Shown here: one piece after another, positions 12,756 to 26,225 of the stretch
Layout of the letters: every line of letters begins with the position of its first letter
Numbering within the stretch: position 1 is the stretch's first letter
Source of the DNA: Ipomoea triloba
Taxonomy: Eukaryota > Streptophyta > Magnoliopsida > Solanales > Convolvulaceae
NCBI RefSeq assembly: GCF_003576645.1
Contig: NC_044920.1
Span: forward strand, 363,893-427,892
Direction: 5' to 3'
Length of the DNA stretch: 64,000 bases
Position numbers and translations under genes: made by a program
The notes under the pieces: generated by a model
The model's database searches: none
The model's input: the letters and a program-made list of their open reading frames with translations, nothing else
Told to the model about the DNA's origin: nothing

Positions 12756-13017
12756 TCATATGTGTGTGTGTGAGAGAGAGAGAGAGAGATCACATTATCC
12801 TGTAAAAAGTGTGGACAAATTTAAACCCTACATCTTAAGAAATCAAAGGATAGGATCTTAATATTATTAAACTTTCAAATTTGCAATAATTGTAAAATTA
12901 ATTCCGCTCTTAAAAGTTTTCAATAATTATAAATTTAATCTTACATTTTTTACTAAAACCTTCAACCATTTATGAACCCTAATAAACGGCTGAGACCAGT
13001 ACTCACTTTTTACAAGA

Positions 13018-13020
<3 letters not shown>

Positions 13021-13090
<70 letters not shown>
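13021..13090. repeat. TA microsatellite (70 bp)
   Basis: Pure TA dinucleotide repeat abutting the inverted-repeat element that follows. Confidence 0.97.
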
Positions 13091-13093
<3 letters not shown>

Positions 13094-13515
13094 ATTAAAT
13101 TCTATTTTTGGTCATATATTTATAGGTACCCGTCCACTTTTAGTCCTTTTTCATAACATAACCCTTTGGGTCCTAGTATTCTTGTGGAATGACCATTTTT
13201 GGTACTTTGTCAACAAAATCGTTTAAATATTGTTAAATACAAGAACATTTTGATTTTAGAATACAAAGTGGATTGACCCGCTATAATTTTTTTTTTATTA
13301 TTTTTTTAAAATCATAATTGAAGACTTAAATGCCTTTAAGTTGTATTTTATGGAATTGAAACGATTTTGTTGATGGAGAACCAAAAATGGTCAATGTTAC
13401 AATAATACTAGGACCAAAGGAAGATGTTTCTAAAAATACTGAAAAAGAATGACTAAAAGTGAACTGCCACTTATAAATCTATGAGTCTATGACCAAATTA
13501 AAAATGGAATTAACT
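13091..13515. mobile_element. Inverted-repeat MITE, probably MULE-derived
   Basis: The left end (attaaattctatttttggtc) is matched by the complement of the right end (gttaattccatttttaattt ggtcat). Longer arms share actttagtc-type and ccaaaaatggtc segments and agcctagtatt-like blocks. It is about 425 bp and non-coding. The flanking TA run hides the target duplication. Confidence 0.65.
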
Positions 13516-14220
13516 CAATATCAAATTTTGAATCTATTTCTATTTGAGTAATTTACTACTTATAATTATAACATGTGTTATTTTGTGAACGTTATAATGA
13601 GTTATATATGGTAAAAATTATTTAAAATTAATTAATTAATTTATATGGAATATATCTTGTATGTGATTTAGTTATGAAAAATATTTTAAAAGATATGCTA
13701 CTTTTTATGAATTATGTAGTCAATGTAGTTTAGAAATTCAATTATCCGTCATCATATTCAAATTAATTTAGAAAAAAAAAAACTTGAAATTGATCTAAAT
13801 AAAAGAAAAAAAATTATTTATAAATATCTTATCAATAGAGAATATGTGTGATTTATAATGTGTTTTCTATTTGAATCATTTTATCCAATTAATTATGTTT
13901 TATATTTTGTTGTGATAATCTTTTATCACGTTTTAAAGTGTTTTGATTTTTTTCTGCCTAAGTCATTAAAATTTCGTGCTCCACTCTTATTTGTAAGTTT
14001 TGTTTTATAAATTTTTATTTATTATGATAACAATGTGATTGTCTATAAGATTATTTCGTTTTAAATTGTTTATTCATTTTTATAAACTATAATTCTTTAT
14101 TTATGAAGGCATTGATGCATTTATTGTTTGTTTTGCATTTAGAGAAGCATGCAAATTTTTTTTTTCATGATTATTAGTATGTATGTAAAATTGTTTTTTT
14201 GAGAAGAATGTATGTAAAAT

Positions 14221-14318
14221 TGTTAAATAACTTAAAATAAGATTAACAAGTTTTTAACAATTTTACATGTATGTAAAATTGTTAAAAACTTGTTAATCTT
14301 ATTTTAAGTTATTTAACA
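14221..14318. repeat. Perfect palindrome: 48-bp arms, 2-bp spacer
   Basis: 14221-14268 and 14271-14318 are exact reverse complements separated only by gt. The arms begin tgttaaataacttaaaataa. No element termini or target duplication are visible just outside. A transcript would fold into a perfect 48-bp hairpin. Confidence 0.92.
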
Positions 14319-14558
14319 TTAGTATTTTTTTCTCTTGTAATTTAAATTTTAGTTGTGAAAATATATATTAATTTCATGTAGGACCTATTTTTGTTGTTAC
14401 GCGTGAACCAATAAAATGATAAGATCAGGCCTGATCGTGAGTTAATATGGAATAATGTATGTATCCCATAAAAAGATAATATGTCAAGAAATGACTAATT
14501 TGGAGGAGTAATTACTCATCTCTATAGCATGGTTTTAAATGTATAAACATGTAGTTTA

Positions 14559-14879
14559 GGCTATCCTTAACCCAGAAATTTCTCTCACTTTCAAAATTGG
14601 GTCCCACCTCCACATCATCAAATTTGTAAATTTTTCTCTATTTGAAATTTGCATATTATATTATAAATATAATAACTAAATAATATAATAGGAAATAAAA
14701 AAGTACACAAATCAATTTACCATGTTTTTTCTCCCAATTTTTCATTCTCTCTCCTCTTGCTAATTTAGCAATTTCTCTCTCCTATTGCAACACACATGGC
14801 ATTAAATAATAGTAAATAAAAAAACTCTCTCTTGCCACATAGATTAAAAAGGAGGAGATTGGTAGGGTTGAGGACAGCC
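14559..14879. mobile_element. Tourist/PIF-Harbinger-like MITE with TTA duplication
   Basis: 321 bp with terminal inverted repeats ggctatccttaaccc and, as complement of the right end, ggctgtcctcaaccc. TTA flanks both sides (14556-14558 and 14880-14882), the usual target of PIF/Harbinger elements. Non-coding. Confidence 0.75.
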
Positions 14880-15587
14880 TTATAATATAAACATAAAAAT
14901 AAAAAATTTGAGTGATAGTGCCAATTCAAGTCAAGTTAGCTACCATGGGAGTACTACCATAAAGTACTTCGTTCTGATGAGAAGCCTAACAGACTTGTTT
15001 AATGACACATGATAATTTATTAGTGAGAATGCAGGAGGGTACTTCTGAGGATTCAAGTCTCTTAATAAAAAAAACGTGAAAATGACACATGCATTATTAG
15101 GGCATGCATGTGATTTGTTAATATATTTTGATCCAATTCAAAAAACTTACATCTTTATATGCATATAATAATTTAGAATGGCAAGCATACATACATGTTA
15201 TAAACCAATCTCATTGTTTTTCTTGAAAGAACATAGGTTAATCTGATCTGGTGGGTCCCTTCCAACTTATTATACAAAAAATAGTATTGTTTAATATATT
15301 CTTGAAACGTAAATGAAATTGTGTGGGTCTCTTCCAACTTAATCAGAGATATGAGAATTAAACACTATAGTACATATATATTAAAACTCATGAAAGGGTG
15401 ATTTGCGGGACCTGAAAGGAGTTGTTGAGTGGCTGGATAGAGCATATATGATTCTCATATTAGAATGTGACGAATTTGCCAACACCCTCTTGGTTGAGAC
15501 TATGGGTGCCGTATCTGGTTTGAAGAAGCTTGTGGTCATTTAATTTTTCATATTTTTATAATATGTAAGTATGAGATTAAACGATGA

Positions 15588-15626
<39 letters not shown>
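15588..15626. repeat. ATT microsatellite
   Basis: Uninterrupted ATT repeat. Confidence 0.9.
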
Positions 15627-15628
<2 letters not shown>

Positions 15629-18274
15629 TGTGGTTGTCATTGTCATAATAAGGGTTAGTTAAGTTTATACTCACACATACGAACAATTAATATAATGGTA
15701 TCATGAAGGGTGAGGTGAAGGGAGAAGGGATCGGAACCCCTGTTTGACAGTGACATGGTGAGAGTTGAGACAAAATGGTATTAATTAGGATTATGTCCCC
15801 ATCAATTCCTTGATGCAAAGCTATATAATATAATATAATGATTCTTACAACAATTCAATACTCTAGATGCATGTTAACCAAATTATAATTTTGTTCTTTT
15901 TGTTTATAATTGTTATGTTTTAATATAAGAATGTTCTGCCTTTGATTTTTTGAATGGATTTAGTATTCGACCACCCAAAAATACTACACAGATATAGTTA
16001 ATACTATTTTTTTTTAAACACTCATAAGTCATAATTCTTTACAATGTAATATCTGTTTTATACTTTCTCAATCTTTTTTAGCTGACCATCAAAGTTCAAT
16101 CATGTGACCACCCAATTGGAATTGTAACAAAAGTGTCATCACACTACATAATAGTTGACTAGTTAATACTATTTACTATGTATAAAATGACAAATTATAT
16201 CATGGGCCATGTTCACCTAGTAGATTCTGGTCCAAAATGACATTGAGATTATATGTTTGTAGTTAACATATTATGTGCCTTCAATTAATAAATTATGTGT
16301 CAGTAAATAAATTGAAGACACATAATATGTTAATTGCATGCATGCACATAATATATAACTACATATTATGTGTCTGTCGTAGTTAACATATTTGGTGGAT
16401 TTAATTAACCCGGGTCAACCGAATCAATAAACCCGATAAAATTTATGGGGTTGACAAGATAGAACACAAATAGTAATCACGGGGATTAAGTTCATATTAA
16501 TGATGAATAACGCTATTACAAAGGTAGACTTAGGTAATAACAAGACAAAAGTGTTTAGGATAAAAGTAGATGTCTTAATGAGACAAGATCACATGATTTT
16601 ATACTGGTTTAGATCCAATAGATCTGGACAAATCGAAGGGAAAATGCATCAAACGACCTCGGACCGCAACCACCGCCGCGAGACTCAGGCGCGCCAAGAC
16701 CACGGACCCCGCCACTCGGCCGAGTCATGATCAGCCCGTGGCCGAGGGCCGATCCCGGCCACGCGGCTGACTCCGGCTCTTGGTACTCGTTCTGCTCCAC
16801 TCGTGCTACCTGGTCCTGATTATTCCATCAATATTATGTGTCTTCACTTTAGTTAAAGACACATAATTTGTTAATTGAAGACATATACTTGGTTAACGGT
16901 AGATAAATAATTTTTGAACTACGATTCACCATATACCCTAATCCATGGTCTTATAAAATATATATATACGGTAGAGATTAAAGATTAGATTGTGAATAAA
17001 TACTGATATGATCTGATGATATATATATGGGTGGTCAAAACAAAGTCATGAAGCAGAGAGTTAGGCTTTTTAGCCAATGTCACAACGTGTGTTTCACCAA
17101 ACATCACCCAAGAATCACGCAGACAACAGAGGAACTGCCCAGGCCGGCCGGAATTTACAATATTCACCCATTCTCCCATTCTAATATGAATTTTGTGAAA
17201 TGACAGACCATAGTTACTAGAGCTAGCCATAGATCGAGGGTAGAGTTTGAGAGGCTGTCTATAGCTACTACTTAGCTAGGCACTATATATATATAGGCTT
17301 TAGTAAAGTTGGGGCAAAGATGATGGGAGTGACACATGGAAACAACTACATACAAATAAGTCAATAAAAATAATGAGATGGGATCAAAATTGTTTGAGAT
17401 TTCCTTTTTGAATTCCCGACGGGTTTTGGATTTTTCTCCGCATGTTTAATGATCCGAGTCCACCCGATTAATCTCCACTTATTTCGAGATGCACGTGAGC
17501 TGGCTCAAGGAGAATCGTCATATGATTGACTATTATGTAAATAGTATTAGATATAATCATATATACAATGTACGGGATATTGTTAGCACCAATACTTTCC
17601 CCCAATACAAAAAATTTATAGAGTAGTACATACGGTTATACTCAGTACTATAAACATTGAATACTAACTGACAACATAGAAAACGTCTAATTATTTATTC
17701 GGATTTTTTCATAAATAAAATTTTAATTTAATATTTGAATATATAAAATGTATTCACTAACAATAAATAAAATATTATAAAAAATAAAATTATAAATAAT
17801 GTGGTTCAAGTCTAATTACTCATGTTATGCAATTATATATGTTTTAATGAATTCACTTAGCTTGTTAATTAAGTTAAAATTAAATTTGATTTTTGCCTAC
17901 TCTCCAATCCCCCCACCCCAACACACTTAATTTAAAAAAAAAAAAAAATTTGCTCAAAGTTTAAGAAGGGTGTATAGGTAGTAGGCAATAGCACATTAGC
18001 ATGGGAAGGGCGAGGGGTTAGTGGTGAGTGGTGAATTTAAATTTAAAGTAGATGAGATGGTAAAGGGTTTCCTAAAATGGCAAAACGTCCGAGACCATAA
18101 TAGTTGAGGTTGATGGTGTTTGGTTCTTTTAAGGTTAAAAATCTGACACCATTTGTACCCTCACCACTCCTCTCCTCTCCTCTCCTCTCATCTATCATCA
18201 TTCACCACTGTCCACTGCAAAATCAATTCTCTATCAAACTTTCCTGCTGCCCCCGGTCACCATTCCGATATGTC

Positions 18275-18324
<50 letters not shown>
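15627..18324. other. Intergenic, repeat-rich, with one GC-rich island
   Basis: No gene is recognised. 16200-16400 and 16840-16900 share the motif acacataatatgttaattg in both orientations. Between them, at about 16396-16825, lies foreign-looking sequence whose end (16640-16825) is strongly GC-rich. 17000-17260 contains modest-complexity sequence with an 81-codon minus-strand frame I do not recognise. 18150-18200 is CT-rich (repeated tcctc) and the stretch ends in poly-T at a gap. Confidence 0.5.
16640..16825. other. GC-rich island of unknown origin
   Basis: About 185 bp with many CpG and motifs such as ggcgcgcc and ggccgagggccgatcccggc inside otherwise very AT-rich DNA. It resembles in style the GC-rich retroelement sequence near 37200-37290 (both contain gccgactcatgat or gccgagtcatgat). 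It is probably an LTR or internal fragment of an inserted element; no domain is recognisable. Confidence 0.45.
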
Positions 18325-18801
18325 NNNNNNNNNNNNNNNNNNNNNNNNNNNNNNNNNNNNNNNNNNNNNNNNNNNNNNNNNNNNNNNNNNNNNNNNNNNN
18401 NNNNNNNNNNNNNNNNNNNNNNNNNNNNNNNNNNNNNNNNNNNNNNNNNNNNNNNNNNNNNNNNNNNNNNNNNNNNNNNNNNNNNNNNNNNNNNNNNNNN
18501 NNNNNNNNNNNNNNNNNNNNNNNNNNNNNNNNNNNNNNNNNNNNNNNNNNNNNNNNNNNNNNNNNNNNNNNNNNNNNNNNNNNNNNNNNNNNNNNNNNNN
18601 NNNNNNNNNNNNNNNNNNNNNNNNNNNNNNNNNNNNNNNNNNNNNNNNNNNNNNNNNNNNNNNNNNNNNNNNNNNNNNNNNNNNNNNNNNNNNNNNNNNN
18701 NNNNNNNNNNNNNNNNNNNNNNNNNNNNNNNNNNNNNNNNNNNNNNNNNNNNNNNNNNNNNNNNNNNNNNNNNNNNNNNNNNNNNNNNNNNNNNNNNNNN
18801 N
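18325..18801. other. Assembly gap (477 N)
   Basis: Flanked on both sides by long poly-T runs (about 18280-18324 and 18802-18869). Confidence 0.98.
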
Positions 18802-18869
<68 letters not shown>

Positions 18870-20016
18870 CTCTCTTAAACTAAATTTCCGAATTTCGCCA
18901 AATTATATTTTAAACGGTATAAACTCATCACCCCGATACAAAACATACGATTAAGATAAATTTCAAATTGCCTAATTGATTCTAGGTTTACTACGACCTA
19001 TAATCCCCGTTTTCTACTCTAAGTCTACAACAACATATATTACATATTTTATATAATTATAAAACCACCACAATCGAATTATAATTACTAATTACAAATA
19101 TGTGTTATTTTTTATTAAAAAAAAACCCAATAAACAAATATAATGGTAAAATTATATAATCAAAATAAATGTAGAAATATATGGTCTTATAAATATTATT
19201 ATGTGAAAAAGTTGTAAAAATTATTATGAGAAAAAATTGTAAAAGTATAATAAAGAGAAATAAAATAATAGAAATATAATAATTAATGCATTATGTACTA
19301 ATAGGACACAAAAAAAAAAAAGATTTGTGAATGTATAAGAAAGAAAAAACAATATACAAGTTATCACTGCATCTAATTATAAAAGCACATTTAGAACCTT
19401 ATATTATAATCATTGATTTTTAAGATATAATTTTCAGATAATTAAACAATTCTTTGTTACGAGAACCATATTAATCAATTAAAATACTTAATAATAGCCC
19501 ATCATTCAACTACACCAACTTATGGTTAAGATATCAACTATTGATACATACTTTTGGTCTCTACTATTAGCAACTACATTTTATTATTTAAGTTACAACT
19601 ACATTTTATTATTTATGTCAAGATCAAGCGCTTACTACCACATACAAAATTAAAATTAGTAGTGAATACACAATTTTATTTCTTATACTTGCCTAACAGC
19701 CAGTGTTACCTTTCGGCGGTGGAATGTTAAAATTAGTCCTCCAAATTAAACCTACGCTTAACAATTTGTTTTTGGTAAATACAATTTATCCATTATATTT
19801 TCGACTTTAACAACACTACAAAAAATAAAGTCTGAAAATGGTCACCAAAATCTAAAAACAAAGTTAATCTCTAAATAAACCTGCACAAAAAACACCATAA
19901 TAACAATTTTTTTTTGAATACTATTGACTCTGTTACAATATTTAAACTCATACAATGTATGACGTAAGACTCAACTATAGACTGATTTATATCTTATGTA
20001 CAAAGTTGGTTCCATA
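18870..20016. other. Intergenic, AT-rich
   Basis: No gene. 19620-19740 holds a diverged copy of the TRIM/LTR-like repeat seen at 8770 and 22740 (caattttatttcttatactt). The rest is low-complexity AT-rich DNA. Confidence 0.5.
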
Positions 20017-21049
20017 TATTGATAAGAGTTAATACCACAAATGATCCTTTGATCATTGAGTCAAATTAGTACTATTTTAGTCATCAACTTTCAAATCGAC
20101 CAAAAAATGTACCTTAATTTTTGTTTTTTTTTTACCACAAATAGTCATCAATTAAGATTTCTGTAAAATGTGTGTTAAATCTAGGGGTGTTATCTTCAAA
20201 TTAATTAATATGATTATATATATAGTTAAGATGAGATTAGATTCTTATTGATTTAAAATCTATGAGATAGACTTATTTTTTAATATTGTCAAAATACATA
20301 TTTTTTTTTTAATTTACTGAAAGTCAGCATTTGCAATCCAGATGTGTGCTCTGGGTGAAACCCGCCTTTTGACTTAGAAGGCCAAATACTACATTGAGGC
20401 AATTAAACCGGCCTATATAGATTACCCATAACTTATCGACTCAAACTAATAATATCAATAGGCAACTCCCTATAGAGAACCAAACTTGAAAGCTTGTGGT
20501 TATCAAGTTAATTGTCTGGGTGAAACCCGCCTTTTGACTTAGAAGGCCAAGTACTACATTGAGGTAATTAAACCGGCCTATATAGATTACCCATAGCTTA
20601 TCAACTCAAACTAAGAATATCAATAGGTAACTCCCTACAGAGAACCAAACTTGAAAGCTTGTGGTTATCAAGTTAATTGTGTGACCAACTCGGTTGAGGG
20701 TTTCCCCTTAATGCATTTATTTAACAATGACAATTGATGGTGCTGAGATACTTGGATTGGGCATAGGCGTGACATTAGGCTAAAAGAGCAATCCATGACT
20801 TGTATTCATATTAAATTAACCCACATAATGCTCTAAAAGAGGTAATCATAATCATATTAATTAATTTGATGATAATACCTCTAGACTACTTAACACCCAT
20901 TTAACAGAAATATTAACAGAAGACTATTTGTGGTTAAAAAAATGAAAATCAAAGTACGTGTTTTAATCAAATTGAAAGTCAATGACTAAAATAATTAAGC
21001 ACTAGCCCAATAGTAAAAGGACCATTTGTGGTATTAACTCTATTGATAA
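20017..21049. mobile_element. MULE-like element with 9-bp target duplication
   Basis: The element at 20026-21040 (1015 bp) has inverted ends gagttaataccacaaatgat and, as complement of the right end, gagttaataccacaaatggt. The arms continue to match for over 100 bp (for example tattttagtcat-aactttcaa). tattgataa flanks it exactly at 20017-20025 and 21041-21049, the 9-bp duplication typical of Mutator-like elements. No transposase is seen, so it is non-autonomous. The interior holds a 165-bp tandem duplication. Confidence 0.88.
20351..20680. repeat. 165-bp tandem duplication inside the MULE-like element
   Basis: 20351-20515 and 20516-20680 are nearly identical copies beginning ctgggtgaaacccgcctttt and ending atcaagttaattgt. 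Only scattered substitutions separate them (for example aacttatcg versus agcttatca). Confidence 0.92.
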
Positions 21050-22685
21050 TTTGGAAAAATTAACTAATACAATTCTATGATATATACTCTGATTGGTATA
21101 GACACCCCCATATCAGATACTTAGGAGTTGAAGCAAATTAATGTCTTATGCATGCTCATTTCCGTGTAAATGACTTGACAAAAAAAAAAGGTTTCTAATT
21201 CTCTTTGCTTTCACCTAACAGTATAAACAAGTCAAACACTGATTTCTTAGCATGCATAAGGAAACCTTATGACATTATCCACATTTTCGTCTTAGGATGT
21301 TCCTAATGTGCCTAATAATAGGCTTATTAGGGCAAACAAAACACACATGCATAATACTCATATGTAAGAACTGTAATTAATAGAAAAACTTAATTAAATA
21401 TATTATTAATTTGGAATGTTTTGTAACATAATCATCCAAATTGTACAATACAATGCATGTATCCCTACTTGCCTAATATAGTGAGGCTAAGATAGATAAT
21501 CATCATCATTATAGCCTTTATAGAATTTAAATTAAATATATACTTATTATTGATTATTGTAATATAATATATTATATTGTTACAATATGATGTCATTCTA
21601 TTTATATCTTTTACATAATCTAATTAATTACACATATATTTCTATTTTTCAATTGTTTAATTTAAAATCATTTCAAAAATAAAATAGAAAAGAAAAAAAT
21701 AAAGTTAAATTGTCAACTTATTACGTTGTGAACACGAAAATAGAGAAATTAATTAAGCTGATAAAAGAAATGAAATGGCATTGGAGTGACGACGTTGAAA
21801 ATGGAAAGTTGAAAAGCAAAACATGATGATTATTGATTAGCAGTAAATTAGGTGATTTACCAGAAATAATTATGGTGTGAAAATAGGAATAGGTTATCCT
21901 CATAATGTATTCATGTATCCGGGTTGTGGGCGCTGTAGAGAAGGACCACAAAACAGCAATTGCAATAATAATAGCTTTATGGCCGGGAAGAAAAACGTAG
22001 CCAGGCCACGTGCAGTGGTTCCAAAGACGACTGGGAATAACACTGTCCCTTTGGACCATACATACATTATCTCACCTTCACCTCGTCATCTCCCTTTATT
22101 AAATGAGAAGACGTGACCAGATAATAACCATCAATCGCATTTACGTCAAACCCATCGCCGCCCTGCCCTGCCTTCTCACTTTTAATTTGACCTTTAATTT
22201 TTTTGTTCCTAAACCTATATAATTTATGTTCACTACTCCATACTAATAAAATTAAACTACTCGTAATAATTAAAACACTATTTCAATAAAAGTAATAGGA
22301 TAACGGTTGGTTGACAACAACATTATTTCACAAGAATCATAAGTACTATGTTAAAACAATTAAATAGGAAGAGGTAGATATGAATGGGAATTTTCAAATC
22401 AACAACAGTGAGCTAGCTAGCCCATCCAGGTGGATATGTTTGAATGGATACAATGTGGTCGAATTGAAGCTAGATAGGAAGAAGTTCAGGTATTTCCTGT
22501 GATGACGTTAAGCTTTGAATCAGCACAAAATGTTGAAATCTACGTTTGACTTGGCTTCACACTTTCATACCAAAATCTTAACAAACATTGCATGCAACGG
22601 ATCGGAAGTTTCATCCCCCAATTTATGGGTCTAATTACGTACAACTATTGACGAACTAAGCAACTCATACCACTATGTGTACGAC

Positions 22686-22686
<1 letters not shown>
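21050..22686. other. Intergenic; possible regulatory island at 21880-22160
   Basis: Mostly AT-rich without genes. 21880-22160 is of higher complexity and contains a G-box CACGTG (in ggccacgtgcagtgg, near 21999), an acgtca element and gacgtg. A 79-codon + frame and a 112-codon minus frame overlap there, but neither resembles a known protein. It could be a conserved non-coding element or a decayed gene. Confidence 0.4.

Positions 22687-22731
<45 letters not shown>
22687..22731. repeat. TG/TA microsatellite
   Basis: Short GT run passing into a pure TA repeat. Confidence 0.95.
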
Positions 22732-22732
<1 letters not shown>

Positions 22733-22739
22733 CTTGATT

Positions 22740-22990
22740 TTCTTATACTTGATAAGATGTTGGACTTGATCCTTTAAGCTATTGTTCAATAATCTTAATC
22801 CCCTTCTAAGACTACTTACCAGCAGCTTGAACCTGCGACGTGCTTTGATACCAATTGTTAGGATCAAATGCCATCCACGTACTACCCAAGTTATAACCAA
22901 TAGCAAAAACGTAATTTTATTTTCTTATACTTGCGTAGCAGTCAGCACTACATTATTTAACAACAAAATGTACCTGACTCAACTCTTCAA
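22740..22990 (-). repeat. TRIM/LTR-like repeat fragment
   Basis: gctttgataccaattgttag (about 22843-22862) reads on the minus strand as an LTR end (cctaaca) followed by a tRNA-Met-type primer site. It is followed by ttatacttgcgtagcagtca, shared exactly with 8858-8877. No coding sequence, consistent with a TRIM or a decayed copia LTR. Confidence 0.45.
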
Positions 22991-23224
22991 ACCACCATCC
23001 AACAAACGTAACTGTTTTATTAAAACTTTTCAGAACACATATTTTTATAGTTAATTAAATAATGAAAAAATTGTGTGAAATCGGTTTAAACAACTAGTCC
23101 TAATAAATCTTAGTTAGCATTGAAATTAGAAGTTTAGATACTCGATACATCTATTATTTATCCATTATAAATTTTACTTTATAATTATGTTTTCTAAAAA
23201 TATCTATTTAAATATGAGAAGTGT

Positions 23225-23226
23225 AA

Positions 23227-23284
<58 letters not shown>
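23225..23284. repeat. AAT microsatellite
   Basis: Uninterrupted AAT repeat of about 58 bp. Confidence 0.95.
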
Positions 23285-26225
23285 TCGAAAGTTTAATATT
23301 ACTTTTAAATGAAATTTTAAATTGTACTTTTATCTTTTGTTAAGATTTTATATTATATTTGAATAAGTACTGTGTCAAACATAGATGCAATTGAATATTT
23401 TTTAACTTATTTTTCAAACTAAAGCTTGAGCTCACCTTTACAATTTGTACGAACTATGCTAATCTTTGGGATGGTCAATGTTTCAATTTGAATGATGAGT
23501 GTCCCAAAAGGATTGAGCTAGCATTCTATTTATAGCAATAAATTATTTTCTTTATCTCAAGATGATTTTATGACTTTTAATTCCATTATCAAGAGTATAA
23601 TTTTGACTAATATTAAATAATAAATATTATAATTAAACTAAATAGAAAGGATAAAATATTTTTAAAAGGGCATTTAATTTATAAGGGAATTGTACAGACC
23701 ATGGTGGTCTTGCATGTCTACGTTGTTTCAATTAATACAATAAAGAGTGTATTGTCGATGTAGTTAATTAAGTTTGGAAAATAATTACATACTCTTCTCC
23801 CAAAGGTAGCCAACAGAGCACGTGGAAGGATGTAAACTAGACACAGGGCCAAATATCGGTGTATGTGTACAAGGGATATGCTCACTTTTGACATAATCAT
23901 GATATTGTGGTTGTCGAGTTTCGAACAAGAAGGGGGCGGACACAACAACTACATGAACCCCTTCCTTTCTGTTGTTGCCCGCGCTTTTCCGGGTCAAGCT
24001 TGAGGCAACCTTGTTCTCTTCTCCCAAAATCCCTAATGAATCAGTGAACTAAGTCCGTGTGTGCAAAATTTGAGGGCTCATTACTGCTTATGTTCTGGAG
24101 ACTAGTGAAGTAAATCACAAGATGTTATGTCTCAATTGACCTACATGTCCTCAAATGCTCGTACATTAGTACCCACATGCAATAAGACATATCCTTAGTC
24201 CTTAGCTTACCTCCCTTTTTTGGTCTTTGGACTCAAATGCCTCATCTTGCAGTTGCTAACAAAACAAAACTTATGAATTTATAGTTTTGGTTGGTTGACT
24301 TATTGAGTTGTGCAAAGAAGTTAGAAGGAGTAGCATGCATATATAGAGAATGTGCCAATTTTAATGGTCTTTTTTACTTTATGTGATATGATAGATGTTT
24401 TATTTTATTTTTCTTTTCAAAAAAAATTGTTCTCAAATTTTCTAAAAAACTATTTAAAGTTTTCAAATGAAAAACAATACAAATAACTTTTTTTTTTTTT
24501 TTTAATTTTCCATTCTTTGGTTTTTCATTTTTTTTTAATCTCCAATTAGTAAACCGCCCTAAGCTTCTTTTTCCAGAAATCCATATATTGCTCATTTAGA
24601 TATTTTCCCCTTATTTGAACTACTTTCATGATTTCTCACGAAAACATGCGACGAAAAAGAGGACGCATGACAAAACCTTGGGTTCTGCCGCCCTCATCAG
24701 CTTCTTATACTATAAACATTCAACTTTATATATAATTCACTAAAATATTTTCAAGAAATTAAAGACCATACTTTTAACAGTTACAATATTAGTTTTTTTT
24801 TTCCTTATTGTAAACGAAATTTTATTAACTAAGATCCAAAATAAAAAAAATGTTACATATAAAAGGAGGAAGATTAGAATACAACTCCATGTAATCAATT
24901 ATAGAAACAGACCGCCGAGCAAGTGAGCCATCTTATTCAAGGATCACTTACTAAAAGAGATATACACGTGAAAAGTGATTCAATGATATTGCTTAATAAT
25001 ATTAGTTGTTAAATTAGCTAGACTTATTTTTATTTTTTTACAAAAAAAAATAAAAATACAAACACCAACCAATTTGTTGCACACATTGTGGACTTAGTGG
25101 TGGAGCAATGAAAGAAGATGAAGTTTTATAAATCTTCGCATATCACAAACACACCTTCTGACCTTCTATTTATAGAGTATTTGGATAAAGTGGTTTGAGG
25201 TCCTTCTTGTCAACATCAATAGCTCTTAAATCAATTGTTAAATTACATGCTTATTTCTATATCAAAATTTATAAATAGTAGCTAAGGCACAAAATTAAAG
25301 TTGGTAAAAGTCTGATTACTATTGGTCTGGGTTTCTTATACCAAGAGAATAGCATCTAAATTAAACAGAAAAATTAATTAGACTTAATAGCAATTAATTA
25401 TAAATTAATTTTAATTCGATGATTTTACTTTATTAGTAAGTAGATTTAGATTCAATAACCCACATAAGAGCCTCGAAAAGGGAAGTCGAGTGGGTAGAAA
25501 ATATGATTCTCCGCAATTCAATTTACCTCTCATGCATAATTTGCGCGTTATTACACAAGCTAAAAGTGCGTTTGGTAGTGCATGTGGATTTCCTCGAAAT
25601 AACCCACAAAAGAGTAAATACTTAATTTTATGTATTTGCCCTATTATAAATTATTACTTTAATATATAATAAAGAATAATAATAATAAATATCGTGTAAT
25701 AAAATTCAAATAATAATATTTAAAAACCAGCAGGGACATCTTCACGGGACTATGTCACTTGTGACAATAATTACGTATAGCAACTCTCACCAAAAACACC
25801 TGAGTAATGAAGATGTTTGGTTTATGTTTGTTTAGTTATATTGTTATTATAATTGTATTGTATTTAGAGTACATATAGTAAAAGTGATATAGTAACATTT
25901 TAAACTAAAAGTGCGTTTGGTAGATATGTAAATTAAAATTAACTAGAAATTAGATTTTTTAAAATTAAAGAAAATTAAATCAGTTTATGGGGATATAATT
26001 TTTTTTTTGTCAAGGCAATTGAAAAAGTATAAAACTTATTAAATTACACATTTATCTTTTTTAGTGTTGTGTTAAGAAAATCCATCTTATAAAAATATTG
26101 TATTTGTCTCTCCCGGAGAGAAGGTCTCAATTTGCCATAAAATGAAAAGTACATGCATCATTGTGTTTGGGGTCAACTTTTCTTCTATATGTGTTATATT
26201 GCCAAAGTATATTTTTTTTTTTGAA

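Noticed and set aside
16985..17230. 81-aa minus-strand frame
   Set aside because: No recognisable domain, no codon or splice context supporting a gene; kept only as part of the intergenic description.
21985..22010. Partial similarity to miR164 (ggccacgtgca)
   Set aside because: Only the cacgtgca end agrees and no hairpin arm is present nearby; it is better explained by a G-box.
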